Origin: Pirellula sp.
Lineage (GTDB): Bacteria; Planctomycetota; Planctomycetia; Pirellulales; PNKZ01
Direction of reading: 5' to 3'
DNA: 64,000 nucleotides
NCBI GenBank assembly: GCA_013822735.1
Contig: PNKZ01000012.1
Coordinates: 1-64,000, forward strand
Position numbers and translations under genes: made by a program. Below the pieces are notes generated by a model that was not told the origin of the DNA, did not search any database, and saw only the letters and a program-made list of their open reading frames with translations. This document shows positions 54,250 to 62,820 of this stretch, in pieces; positions within the stretch are counted from its first letter, which is position 1; every line of letters begins with the position of its first letter.

Positions 54250-57200
54250 ATGCCTCATCCGCTGAACGTCAAGATCGGCGTGCTGCGTCGCAAGGCTCGG
54301 CTGTTGCTGGTAACGCACGGCGTGAGCTGCGTGCTCGCCGTTGCGCTCACTGCCGCCATGTTGGCCGCTTTGGGCGATTTCGTGCTCCACTACGAAGAGC
54401 CCGGCATTCGCTGGGCCTCGACCTTGGCCGTCGCCCTGGTCTTGGCATGGACCGTTTGGCGCTATCTGCTTCCCGCGCTACGCTTTCGTCTCGACGACAT
54501 CTTCCTCGCCCGACAGATCGAGCGCCGTTTTCCGGAATTGCGTGAACGGCTCGCCGGCGCGGTCGCCTTCCTGCACGAACCGATGGATGCGCCGAGTTCC
54601 GGCAGCCAACAGCTCCGCAGGCGCGTGATCCACGAAACTACGGAAGACGCCCTCCGTTTGCCGATGACCGAAATCGTCCGCTCGCGTCCCGTCGTGCTCG
54701 CCGTCGGCGCGGCGACGGTCGTCGTCGCGGCGATGCTCGCCCTAGGCGCGGCGCATCCCGAATCGGCCCGCATCGCCGCGGCGCGCTTGCTCAAACCTTG
54801 GGGCGACGACGCTTGGCCGCAAACCAATAAGCTAAAAATCGTCGATCCGGTGAAACGCCTCGCCTACGGGCATCGTTTCCGCGCCGAAGTCGTCGATGAA
54901 ACGGGCGAAGCGATCGACGGCGACGTCACGTTGCTCTTCCGCCGGCAAGAGCCCGAAGCCCCGATCGAGCGCACGGTCATGCGGCCGGAAGCCGGCTCGT
55001 GGAGCGCCGAACGGCCGAAAGTCACGTACGATTTCTCCTACCGCGCCGTCGGCGGCGACGATCGCTCGATGCCCTGGATCGACGTGCAAGTCGTCGAGCC
55101 GCCGGTCGTGCGCGAAATCCAATGGAAGGTCGAATACCCCGCCTACGCCCATTGGCAGCCGCTCGACACGGGCAAGCGTCCCGGCGATCAAAACGTCTTC
55201 ACCTCGGCGCTCCCGGCCGGTTCCGTTCTCGAGGCCTCGGCCCGCACCAACAAACCGATCCGTTCGGCGATCTTGTATCTCGACGGCGATCAGACGCTGC
55301 CGGCGAAACTCTCCGACGATCGCCTCGGCTTCACGCTGTCCGCCGCCGGCGGCAATGCCTGGAAAGTCGCTAAGTCACAAACCTACCGCTGGGAACTCGC
55401 CGGCGACGACGGCTTCACCGGCGGCGACGACGTCCGTCGCGAGCTGCTCGTCGAGGCCGATCCGCCCCCGTGGGTCAAGCTCCCGTTGCCGCAAGCCACT
55501 CCCGAAGACCCGCGCGGCGACATCGTCGTCACGCCGCAAGCGTCGATTCCGGTACAAGTGCAAGCGGGCGACTCTCTGACGGTCCGCCCCGGCATCGCGT
55601 TGCGCGAGGTGGTGCTGCGCTACAATCGCTCCGATCGCTCGGCCGAAGGAGACGTCACGCTCCCGCTGCACGCCGGCCCGTCGACGCTTGCGCCTCCGCT
55701 CGCCCCGGCCCCGCAAAACCTGCGCGACGAAGAGACCCGCACGTTCGACTACACCTGGGAACTGAAGCCGCTGGAATTGCCCCCCGGCACGATCGTTACG
55801 CTCTTCGCCGCCGCGAGCGACTACCAGCCGCAAGAGCGCACGAGCGAATCGCGCCGGCTGCGCATCGTTTCGCCGGACGAATTTTTAGAGCGGATGAACG
55901 ATCGCCAGCGAGCGCTGCATGCCGAATTGAATCGGCTGCGCACCAAGCAAGCCGCCGCGCAGGAGCAAACCGACGCCGCCGGCAAGAAAGACGCCGCGGA
56001 AGCCGCGCCCGACGCGAAAGACGCCGAAGAGCGCCGCCGCGAGTTGGCCGATGCCCTGGATCTACAGCGCGAAGTCGCCGCAGGCCTCGGCGTGACGCGC
56101 AAAGCCGAGCAATCGCCGGCTCAGGCGAATCAGAAGCCTGAAGGGGTGAAAGGGCGAGTCGATTCCATGCTTGCCGACATGAAGGCCAACCGGATCGACA
56201 ATCGCGAAGTCGAAGCCCGCTTGGCCGACATCGCCGCGGAGCTAGACGCGGCCGAGCAAGACGCGAAGCCCCACGAAATCGCCGATCGCGTCGCCGAGGC
56301 GCTCAAGTCGAATACGCAAGATCCGAAACAGCGGCAAGAAGCGAAGTCGGCGCTCGACCAGGCCGCCGAAGGGCAGCAGAAAATGCTCGCCGCACTCGAT
56401 GCGATGCTCGACAACCTCACGCAATGGGACGACTACGGCAAATTCCATGAAGAGCTGGCGCAAGTGAAGCGCGAGCAGGAGCAAATCAACGCCGAAACGT
56501 TGGAGCAGATGCGGAAGCAGCTCACCAACGAAGGGAAGCCGGGGGAAACGGCCGAACAACGGCAAGCCGCCGCGGCGCAGAAGCGGGAAGAGCTGGCCGA
56601 GCGTCAGGCGGCCGCCGCCCGTCGCTTCGAACAATTGCAACAGGACATGCGCCGCAATCGCGACGGCGGACAACAGTCGGGCGCCGAAGCGCTCGATCGC
56701 GCCGTGCGCGCCGCGGAAGAAGCGAATCCCGCCGGCGCGATGCGCGACGCCGGACAAATGCTGCGCGACGATCAACTCGGCAAAGCGCCCCAGCAACAAG
56801 CAGAAGCGCTCCGCCGACTCGGCGAAGTGATGCAGGCCCTCTCGGCGCAAAAGCTCGACGAACTCAATCGGCTGGTCGCCAAGCTCAAGGCGGCCGAAAG
56901 CGAACTCGACAAGCTCGCCAAAGAGCAGCGGGGCCTGCAAAAGAAGTTCAAAGAAGCGCAGCAGACGGCCGACCCGGCGGAGCGCCAAAAAGAACTGCAA
57001 CGCCTCTCGCGCCAACAGCGCGAAGCCCAAAAGAAGACGGAACAACTCGCCGATCAACTCAAGCGTCTCAAGGCGCAACGCTCGTCGAGCCGCACGTCGA
57101 AGGGAAGCGAGCGACAGTCGGGCGCAAGCCAAGCCGGCGAGCAAGGAGATTCGGAAACCGCCGAAGACAACGCCGAAGCGGCCGCGCGCGATCTGGAAAA

Positions 57201-58014
57201 CGCGCAGCGCGAGCTCGCCGAAGAACGCCGCCAAGCCGAAGATGATTTAGCGCGCGAAGCGGCCGCCAAATTGCAGGATGATCTCAAGGCCTTCATCGCG
57301 CGGCAGCAGCACGTCGTCGATGAAGTAAAACGCTACGAGACGTTGAAACAAACCGGCACGCTCACGCGCGCCGGACAAATCGGTATGCTCGACCTGGCCG
57401 AGAAACAAGCCGGACTAGAACAAGAGACGCGCGACTCGGCGGTGCGGCTCGGTTCGGCCGCCGCATTTAAGCTGGCTCTCGAGGGGGCCGCCCGTGAAAT
57501 GGCCCTCACCGCCCAAGCGCTGCGCGAACGCCGCACCGACGAACGAACGCAACGGACCGCGCAAAACGCGGTGCGACGCTATCAGCAATTGCTCGACGCG
57601 CTCAAACCGCGCAAAGCTCCCGCCGGTCAGCAAGGACAAGGAGAAGGGGGCGGCGGTCAGGGTGGTTCGGGAGGCGGCGGCGGTGATAAGCCGACTTCCT
57701 TGGCGGAGCTCGTTCTGATCAAGCTCATGCAGGAAGACGTCCACGCCCGTACGAAAGAGTTGGATGCAGGGCGACAACAAGGTCGGCTGCCGCCGGAAGA
57801 ATCGGCCGAGCTTCAGCGCCTCAGCGAAGAGCAGGGGAAGCTCGCCGACTTGCTGCTCGAGATCGTCGGTGAAGAAGAAGCTGAAGACAAAGCCGCGGAA
57901 CCAAGCTTGGAACTCGACGACCTGGATCTCGAAAAGCCGCGAAAAAAGCCTACCGACGGCAAACCGGCCCAGAAGAACGCCGCGGAGACTCCGGCAACCG
58001 GAGACACGGAATAA
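54250..58014 (+). CDS. DUF4175-like giant membrane protein with long coiled coil
   Basis: 1,254 residues. Three membrane helices near the N-terminus (about 19-45, 56-75, 152-172), then Ig-like extracytoplasmic segments (about 190-530), and from about 545 to 1140 a nearly continuous Gln/Glu/Ala/Arg-rich coiled coil ('QQRALHAELNRLRTKQAA', 'RLSRQQREAQKKTEQLADQL'). A Gly/Gln-rich hinge near 1128-1145 precedes an acidic tail. Similar proteins accompany MoxR/Bat clusters across planctomycetes; the size suggests an envelope-spanning or scaffold role. The start of the next gene overlaps the stop (TAATG). Confidence 0.82.
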   Translation: MPHPLNVKIGVLRRKARLLLVTHGVSCVLAVALTAAMLAALGDFVLHYEEPGIRWASTLAVALVLAWTVWRYLLPALRFRLDDIFLARQIERRFPELRERLAGAVAFLHEPMDAPSSGSQQLRRRVIHETTEDALRLPMTEIVRSRPVVLAVGAATVVVAAMLALGAAHPESARIAAARLLKPWGDDAWPQTNKLKIVDPVKRLAYGHRFRAEVVDETGEAIDGDVTLLFRRQEPEAPIERTVMRPEAGSWSAERPKVTYDFSYRAVGGDDRSMPWIDVQVVEPPVVREIQWKVEYPAYAHWQPLDTGKRPGDQNVFTSALPAGSVLEASARTNKPIRSAILYLDGDQTLPAKLSDDRLGFTLSAAGGNAWKVAKSQTYRWELAGDDGFTGGDDVRRELLVEADPPPWVKLPLPQATPEDPRGDIVVTPQASIPVQVQAGDSLTVRPGIALREVVLRYNRSDRSAEGDVTLPLHAGPSTLAPPLAPAPQNLRDEETRTFDYTWELKPLELPPGTIVTLFAAASDYQPQERTSESRRLRIVSPDEFLERMNDRQRALHAELNRLRTKQAAAQEQTDAAGKKDAAEAAPDAKDAEERRRELADALDLQREVAAGLGVTRKAEQSPAQANQKPEGVKGRVDSMLADMKANRIDNREVEARLADIAAELDAAEQDAKPHEIADRVAEALKSNTQDPKQRQEAKSALDQAAEGQQKMLAALDAMLDNLTQWDDYGKFHEELAQVKREQEQINAETLEQMRKQLTNEGKPGETAEQRQAAAAQKREELAERQAAAARRFEQLQQDMRRNRDGGQQSGAEALDRAVRAAEEANPAGAMRDAGQMLRDDQLGKAPQQQAEALRRLGEVMQALSAQKLDELNRLVAKLKAAESELDKLAKEQRGLQKKFKEAQQTADPAERQKELQRLSRQQREAQKKTEQLADQLKRLKAQRSSSRTSKGSERQSGASQAGEQGDSETAEDNAEAAARDLENAQRELAEERRQAEDDLAREAAAKLQDDLKAFIARQQHVVDEVKRYETLKQTGTLTRAGQIGMLDLAEKQAGLEQETRDSAVRLGSAAAFKLALEGAAREMALTAQALRERRTDERTQRTAQNAVRRYQQLLDALKPRKAPAGQQGQGEGGGGQGGSGGGGGDKPTSLAELVLIKLMQEDVHARTKELDAGRQQGRLPPEESAELQRLSEEQGKLADLLLEIVGEEEAEDKAAEPSLELDDLDLEKPRKKPTDGKPAQKNAAETPATGDTE

Positions 58015-58916
58015 TGCGACGTCGCCTACCGCTCCTACTCGGCTTCCTCGCACTGACTTCGGTCGGCTCGGAACGCGCCTTCGCCGCGGACGCCGCGAAG
58101 AGCGCTCCTCCGACGGCGAAGAAGCCCGCCTCGTCATCGCTCGACGACGAACTGTTCCAAGACCTCGACCTCGGCAAGAAGAAGCCCGGCGCAAAGGATT
58201 TGGAGAAGAGCAAGACCTCGCCTGTCGATAACACGCCCCCCGTTACGCCTCCCAAGTCGACGACACCGGTGCCGAGTGGCAACGGCGGCGAAACACAACC
58301 CGCGAAGTCGGCTCCGCCCGTCAAACGGAGCGAGTTGGATGAAGAGTTGCTCCAACAACTGGGCGGCGACGAACCGCAGCCGAAGAAGCAACCTCCCAAG
58401 CAGCAAGGCTCCGGCGGAGCAGGCCCGCGCGATCAGGAAGCGAATTCCGATAACCCGTTCGTGAAGCTCAGCCGGCAAGTGCGCGACGCCGAGCGCCGCC
58501 TGAAGGAAGCCGATTCCGGCGAGCAGACGCAAGAGATGCAGCGCAAGATCGTCGAGGATCTCGACAAGCTGATCGCACAAATCGAAAAAGAGCAGCAGCA
58601 AAAGTCACAGTCGCAATCGCAATCGAAAAAGCCGAACGCTCCGCAGCAAGGAAAGCAGCAGCCCAAGCAACCCAAGCCCGGAAATCAGCCGGGCCAAGAA
58701 GCCGACAAACCGACCGATAGCGGCGATCAGCTCACCGACAAGAAGAACGAAAAGCCGAACGCCGGTAAGCTGCAGGACATGCTGGAAAAAGTTTGGGGCG
58801 AACTTCCCGAACGACAACGGCAAGACGTGATGCAGGCTTCGTTCGACGACTTCCCGGCCAAGTACCAGTATGTGATCGAAGAGTACTTCAAGACGCTCCT
58901 CAAGCGGCAAGACTAG
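58014..58916 (+). CDS. Secreted Lys/Gln/Pro-rich protein coupled to the DUF4175 gene
   Basis: 300 residues; signal peptide about 1-24 ('RLPLLLGFLALTSVGSERAFA'). Two repeated acidic-hydrophobic motifs, 'LDDELFQDLDLGKKKPG' and 'LDEELLQQLGGDEPQPKK', and a coiled stretch ('RDAERRLKEADSGEQTQEM') precede a Gln/Lys/Pro linker. The last ~45 residues ('LEKVWGELPERQRQDVMQAS' onward to a Tyr-rich helix) form a small conserved-looking domain. The same C-terminal pattern, Leu-Pro-x-x-x-Arg-x-x-Val, occurs at the end of other proteins in such clusters. Function unknown; probably a periplasmic partner of the coiled-coil protein. Confidence 0.75.
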   Translation: MRRRLPLLLGFLALTSVGSERAFAADAAKSAPPTAKKPASSSLDDELFQDLDLGKKKPGAKDLEKSKTSPVDNTPPVTPPKSTTPVPSGNGGETQPAKSAPPVKRSELDEELLQQLGGDEPQPKKQPPKQQGSGGAGPRDQEANSDNPFVKLSRQVRDAERRLKEADSGEQTQEMQRKIVEDLDKLIAQIEKEQQQKSQSQSQSKKPNAPQQGKQQPKQPKPGNQPGQEADKPTDSGDQLTDKKNEKPNAGKLQDMLEKVWGELPERQRQDVMQASFDDFPAKYQYVIEEYFKTLLKRQD

Positions 58917-58938
58917 CCGGGTGACCCGCTAGAACACC

Positions 58939-60024
58939 ATGCGACCATTCCATAACCTTCCCGTGCCGCCGACATCGCGACGCGACTTCCTCCGCGCTTG
59001 CGGCGGAGCCGCGGCCGCGCTCGGTGCAGGCTTGGCCGACGCGCGCCCGCTGCGCGCCGCCGACGAGAATCCCGAACTCTCCGCCGGCGACATGATCACA
59101 ACCGAAGCGGACCAGGCCATTGAGCTCGGCTTGTCATTCCTCGCTTCGCGTCAGCAGGAAGACGGCTCATTCGGCGGCGGCGGCTACAGTCGCGACGTCG
59201 CCGTGGCGGCGCTCGCCGGCATGGCCTTCATGGCCGGCGGCAGCACGCCGGGGCGCGGGCCGCACGGGGACAAAGTCGAGAACTGCATCCGTTATCTCGT
59301 CGACAACACGCAAGACTCCGGCTACATCAATGCGCCGGGCTCCGGCAGCCACGGCCCCATGTACGGCCACGGCTTCGCGACGCTCTTCCTCGCCGAAACC
59401 TACGGCATGACCCGTCGCAACGACCTGCGCGACAAGCTCTCCCGCGCCGTCAACCTGATCTGCAACACGCAAAACATCGACGGCGGTTGGCGCTACCAAC
59501 CGATTCGCAAAGAGGCCGATCTCTCGGTGACGATCTGCCAGATCATGGCATTGCGGGCCGCGAAGAATGCCGGCCTCCACGTACCGGCCGAAGTCGCCGA
59601 CAAATGCATCGAGTACGTGAAGAAGAGTCAGAACGCCGACGGCGGCTTCATGTACATGATCTCCGGCGGCCAGAGCGCCTTCCCGCGCTCGGCGGCCGGC
59701 GTCGTCGCCCTCTACAGCGCCGGCATCTACGACGGCCCCGAAGTCGAAAGCGGCCTCGGCTACATCATGGACTACTTGCCGCAAGGGGGCGGCTTCAATC
59801 GCGAGAGCCATTACTTTTACGGCCACTACTACGCCGTGCAGGCCATGTGGATTAAAGGGGGCGACCATTGGCGCCGCTGGTTCCCGGCCGTGCGCGACGA
59901 ACTGATCGTCCGCCAACGGAAAGACGGCTCGTGGATGGACCCGATTTGCCAAGAATACGGCACCGCGATGGCGTGCATCATCCTGCAGATTCCGAACAAC
60001 TACCTGCCGATCTTTCAACGATGA
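58939..60024 (+). CDS. Tat-exported squalene-cyclase/prenyltransferase-fold protein
   Basis: 361 residues. A twin-arginine signal, Ser-Arg-Arg-Asp-Phe-Leu (14-19), with an Ala-rich helix, is followed by an alpha/alpha toroid of repeated QW-like motifs: 'RQQEDGSFGGG', 'QNIDGGWRY', 'QNADGGFMY', 'RQRKDGSWMD'. No Asp-Xaa-Asp-Asp cyclase motif is seen, so it is probably a binding or scaffold toroid rather than a terpene cyclase. It continues the MoxR-DUF4175 operon, and its stop overlaps the start of the NPCBM gene. Confidence 0.85.
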   Translation: MRPFHNLPVPPTSRRDFLRACGGAAAALGAGLADARPLRAADENPELSAGDMITTEADQAIELGLSFLASRQQEDGSFGGGGYSRDVAVAALAGMAFMAGGSTPGRGPHGDKVENCIRYLVDNTQDSGYINAPGSGSHGPMYGHGFATLFLAETYGMTRRNDLRDKLSRAVNLICNTQNIDGGWRYQPIRKEADLSVTICQIMALRAAKNAGLHVPAEVADKCIEYVKKSQNADGGFMYMISGGQSAFPRSAAGVVALYSAGIYDGPEVESGLGYIMDYLPQGGGFNRESHYFYGHYYAVQAMWIKGGDHWRRWFPAVRDELIVRQRKDGSWMDPICQEYGTAMACIILQIPNNYLPIFQR

Positions 60025-61331
60025 ACGGTCTCCGCGTCGCAACGACTGTTCGTGGCTGCCGCTCGGCGACGGTGCTTGCCGTGGCGCTCGTCGCACTCGT
60101 GGCGCGGCCGGCCGCGGCGCAGTATCCGCAACAGACGTTGATTACGACCGAGCGCACCATCGACGCCGCGGAGTGGCTCGGCACCGACAGGCCCGACTTC
60201 GTCGACGGGGCGCAATTCGTCTTTGCCGTAAGTAAGAAAGACGCCGGCGCCGCGGAAGAACGGTCCGTCGCTCCGCGCGCGCTGGTCGCCTGGGGAGCGC
60301 CGAAGGAACAGGGCCGCGGCGCACACGTCGTGCTGGTCCACGGCGGGGTTTTGGCCGTGGAATCTTTGACGACCGACGCCGAATTCCTGGAATGCACCTC
60401 GCCGGGCCTCGGCACGCGCAAGTTCGCACTGACGCAGGTCCGCGGCATCGTCTTTGCCGGCAGCGGCTCGCGCGCGGCCCGCCGACAGTACTTCGACGCC
60501 GTCTTGCACGGCGACGCGCACGGCGGAGCCCAAGCCGATCGCGGAGCCCATGCCGATCGTGATCGCCTCGTCACCTTGGGCGACGACGAACTTACCGGCA
60601 CGGTTACGTCGATCGATTTTCGCGGCGTGGCCTTAGAAACGTCGCTAGGGCCGGTCGTGATGGAACTCGCCAAAGCGGCTTATCTCGTCTTCAATCCCGC
60701 GCTCGCGGCGCCGGCTCCGAAAAATCCGGAGGTGCGGACGCTCGTCGGCCTGCTCGACGGTTCGCTCCTGACCTGTTCGGCCGTCGCCGAAGAGAGCGAC
60801 CGCGTGCAACTCAAGCTCTTCAACACCGAAGAGCCGACGGATGCGAAGCCCTGGCATGTCGGCCGGTCGGAAGTCTTCTTTCTGCAAACGCTCGGCGGCG
60901 ACGCCGTGTACCTGAGCGACCTGGAAGCGACCGGCTATCGGCACGTGCCGTACTTGGAGCGAACCTGGGACTACGGCGTTGACACGAGCGTCGGCGGCGG
61001 ACCGCTCTGCGTCGGCGGCAAACGCTACTTCAAAGGTCTCGGCATGCACAGCACGTCGCGGCTCTCGTTTCCCATCGCCGCGGGGATGCGCAAGTTCGCC
61101 GCCGAATTGGCGCTCGACGACGATGCGGAAGGGCGCGGCAGCGTGACGTTCCGCGTGTTCGTCGACAAGGAGGAACGCTACCGGAGCGAAATCATCCGCG
61201 GCGGGCAAACGCCGCTGCCGATGGAAGTCGACGTCGCCGGCGGCTCGCAACTGAGCCTGATCGTCGACTTCGCCGACCACGGCGACGAACAAGACCACGC
61301 CGATTGGCTGAATGCGCGCTTGGTGCCGTAA
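60021..61331 (+). CDS. Secreted protein with C-terminal NPCBM carbohydrate-binding domain
   Basis: 436 residues from the ATG overlapping the previous stop, with a signal peptide to about residue 34 ('LVARPAAA'). Residues 40-310 are beta-rich with 'VHGGVLAVESL' and 'VGLLDGSLLTCSAV' segments, repeating a two-strand pattern. The end (from about 330, 'WDYGVDTSVGGGPLCVGGK') is an NPCBM module ('FKGLGMHSTSRLSFPI', 'VTFRVFVDKEERYRSE'), a sugar-binding fold common in planctomycete glycan enzymes. No catalytic domain is evident. Last gene of the block; a 31-bp inverted repeat follows. Confidence 0.82.
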   Translation: MNGLRVATTVRGCRSATVLAVALVALVARPAAAQYPQQTLITTERTIDAAEWLGTDRPDFVDGAQFVFAVSKKDAGAAEERSVAPRALVAWGAPKEQGRGAHVVLVHGGVLAVESLTTDAEFLECTSPGLGTRKFALTQVRGIVFAGSGSRAARRQYFDAVLHGDAHGGAQADRGAHADRDRLVTLGDDELTGTVTSIDFRGVALETSLGPVVMELAKAAYLVFNPALAAPAPKNPEVRTLVGLLDGSLLTCSAVAEESDRVQLKLFNTEEPTDAKPWHVGRSEVFFLQTLGGDAVYLSDLEATGYRHVPYLERTWDYGVDTSVGGGPLCVGGKRYFKGLGMHSTSRLSFPIAAGMRKFAAELALDDDAEGRGSVTFRVFVDKEERYRSEIIRGGQTPLPMEVDVAGGSQLSLIVDFADHGDEQDHADWLNARLVP

Positions 61332-61351
61332 AACAAATCCATCCGACGGTA

Positions 61352-61438
61352 GATTTACCACGGAGGCACGGAGAACACGGAGGAAGAGATCTAAAAGCTG
61401 CTTATCACTCCGTGTTCTCCGTGCCTCCGTGGTAAATC
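61352..61438. repeat. Perfect 31-bp inverted repeat between convergent genes
   Basis: Arms 61352-61382 and 61408-61438 are exact reverse complements, starting GATTTACCACGGAGG and ending CCTCCGTGGTAAATC, around a 25-base spacer. Inside each arm the CACGGAG unit is iterated three times. It sits between the NPCBM gene and the convergent apgM gene. It may act as a bidirectional transcription barrier but has no T tail; a dispersed palindromic element is more likely. Confidence 0.9.
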
Positions 61439-61447
61439 GGTCTTCAA

Positions 61448-62653
61448 TTAAGCCCCGTATTTGCCCATGCGGCCGGCGTTCGAAAGGGCGAGCAGCATTA
61501 GGTACTTCGCTTCAAACTGACCGAGTCCGCCGGTGCGCGAGGCCCGTTCGCTGAACTCAGTGAGGTTGTCGAAGCGGCAGCAATCGGAGACCAGGAGCGT
61601 CGGCACGGGGTGCCAACTGTGGCTCTTCAGGAAGCTCGGCGTGCTGTGGTCGCCGGTGACGATGAGCACGGTCGGGTTGAGCGCGGTGATGCGCGGCACA
61701 GCGGCGTCGAGTTCTTCGGTCTTCTTCACCTTGGCGGCGAAGTTGCCGTCTTCTCCCGTGCTGTCGGTGTACTTGAAATGGATGAAGAAGAAGTCGTACT
61801 TGCTCCAATTTTCTTCGAGCACCTTCATCTGCTCGTCGAGCGTTTGCGCCTTGCCGACGATGTCCATGCCGACGAGTCGGGCCAGGCCTTTGTACATGGG
61901 ATAGACGGCGATCGCGGCCGCCTTGAGACCATAGACTTCTTCGAAGCTCGGCAGGGCCGGTTTCGGTGAGAAGCCGCGGAGCGTTAGGCCGTTGGCCTTC
62001 GGTTGGCCGGCTAAGAGCTTATTGGCTTGGGCCACAAATTCGGCCGCGGCCGCCGCGGTCTTCTCGCTCGCGGCGTTGGCCGCCTTCGGCTTGAGCGGCG
62101 GCACGCCGACGGCTTGCGGATCGGTATCGTGCACGTCGCCGCCGAGCCCTTCGCCGCGCAACACCACGACGAAGCGATGTTCCTTCACCGGTTCGACGAA
62201 CACTTCGATGCCGGGGATCTTCACTTCGCGCAGCTTCACGGCCAAAGGCGCACTCTCTTCGCTGCTGATGCGGCCGGCGCGGCGATCGGTGATCTTGCCG
62301 TCGGGTCCGAGCGTGCAGAAGTTGCCGCGGATCGCGACGTCCTTCGGTCCGAGCTCGAAGCCGATGCCCGTGGCTTCCAAAGCACCGCGGCCGATCACGT
62401 ACGCAAGCGGATCATAGCCGAAGAGCCCTAAGTGCCCGGGGCCGCTCCCCGGAGCGATGCCGGGCTTCACGGGAATGCTGCCCCCTTGCACGCCGCGGGC
62501 CGCCAGTGCGTCGAGATTCGGCGTCTTGGCGGTTTCGAGCTCGGTGAGCCCCCCCGGAGCTTGCGGCAGTCCGCCGAGGCCGTCGGCGACGAGCATGACG
62601 ATTTTGGAATCGTTCTTGGCGTGCAAACTTCGAGTCAGCTCGTGCATGTCCAT
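61448..62653 (-). CDS. apgM: 2,3-bisphosphoglycerate-independent phosphoglycerate mutase, archaeal (ApgM) type
   Basis: 401 residues from the ATG at 62653; the upstream frame to 62779 is not conserved. The alkaline-phosphatase-superfamily metal sites are visible: 'MLVADGLGG' near the start, 'TPNLDALAARG', 'GSGPGHLGLFGYDP', 'IHFKYTDSTGEDGN' and 'TGDHSTPSFLKSHSWHPVP'. Interconverts 3- and 2-phosphoglycerate in glycolysis. It is divergent from the PGI-like gene next door, so two glycolysis-related genes share one 167-bp intergenic region. Confidence 0.95.
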   Translation of the reverse strand: MDMHELTRSLHAKNDSKIVMLVADGLGGLPQAPGGLTELETAKTPNLDALAARGVQGGSIPVKPGIAPGSGPGHLGLFGYDPLAYVIGRGALEATGIGFELGPKDVAIRGNFCTLGPDGKITDRRAGRISSEESAPLAVKLREVKIPGIEVFVEPVKEHRFVVVLRGEGLGGDVHDTDPQAVGVPPLKPKAANAASEKTAAAAAEFVAQANKLLAGQPKANGLTLRGFSPKPALPSFEEVYGLKAAAIAVYPMYKGLARLVGMDIVGKAQTLDEQMKVLEENWSKYDFFFIHFKYTDSTGEDGNFAAKVKKTEELDAAVPRITALNPTVLIVTGDHSTPSFLKSHSWHPVPTLLVSDCCRFDNLTEFSERASRTGGLGQFEAKYLMLLALSNAGRMGKYGA

Positions 62654-62820
62654 GCGAAAAAACCTTATGCAGTAGGGAGTTTGCCGAAGTCGCGCGGCAC
62701 TTGCGGACGGCAATCCTATTGTGTTAACAAAATGCGGCCGCGCGACAAGGGCTGAAACGCCGTTCCCGCCGTTTCCCACGTCTCGCGGGCCTCGCCAACC
62801 TTCGCAGATCGCAAGCTTTT

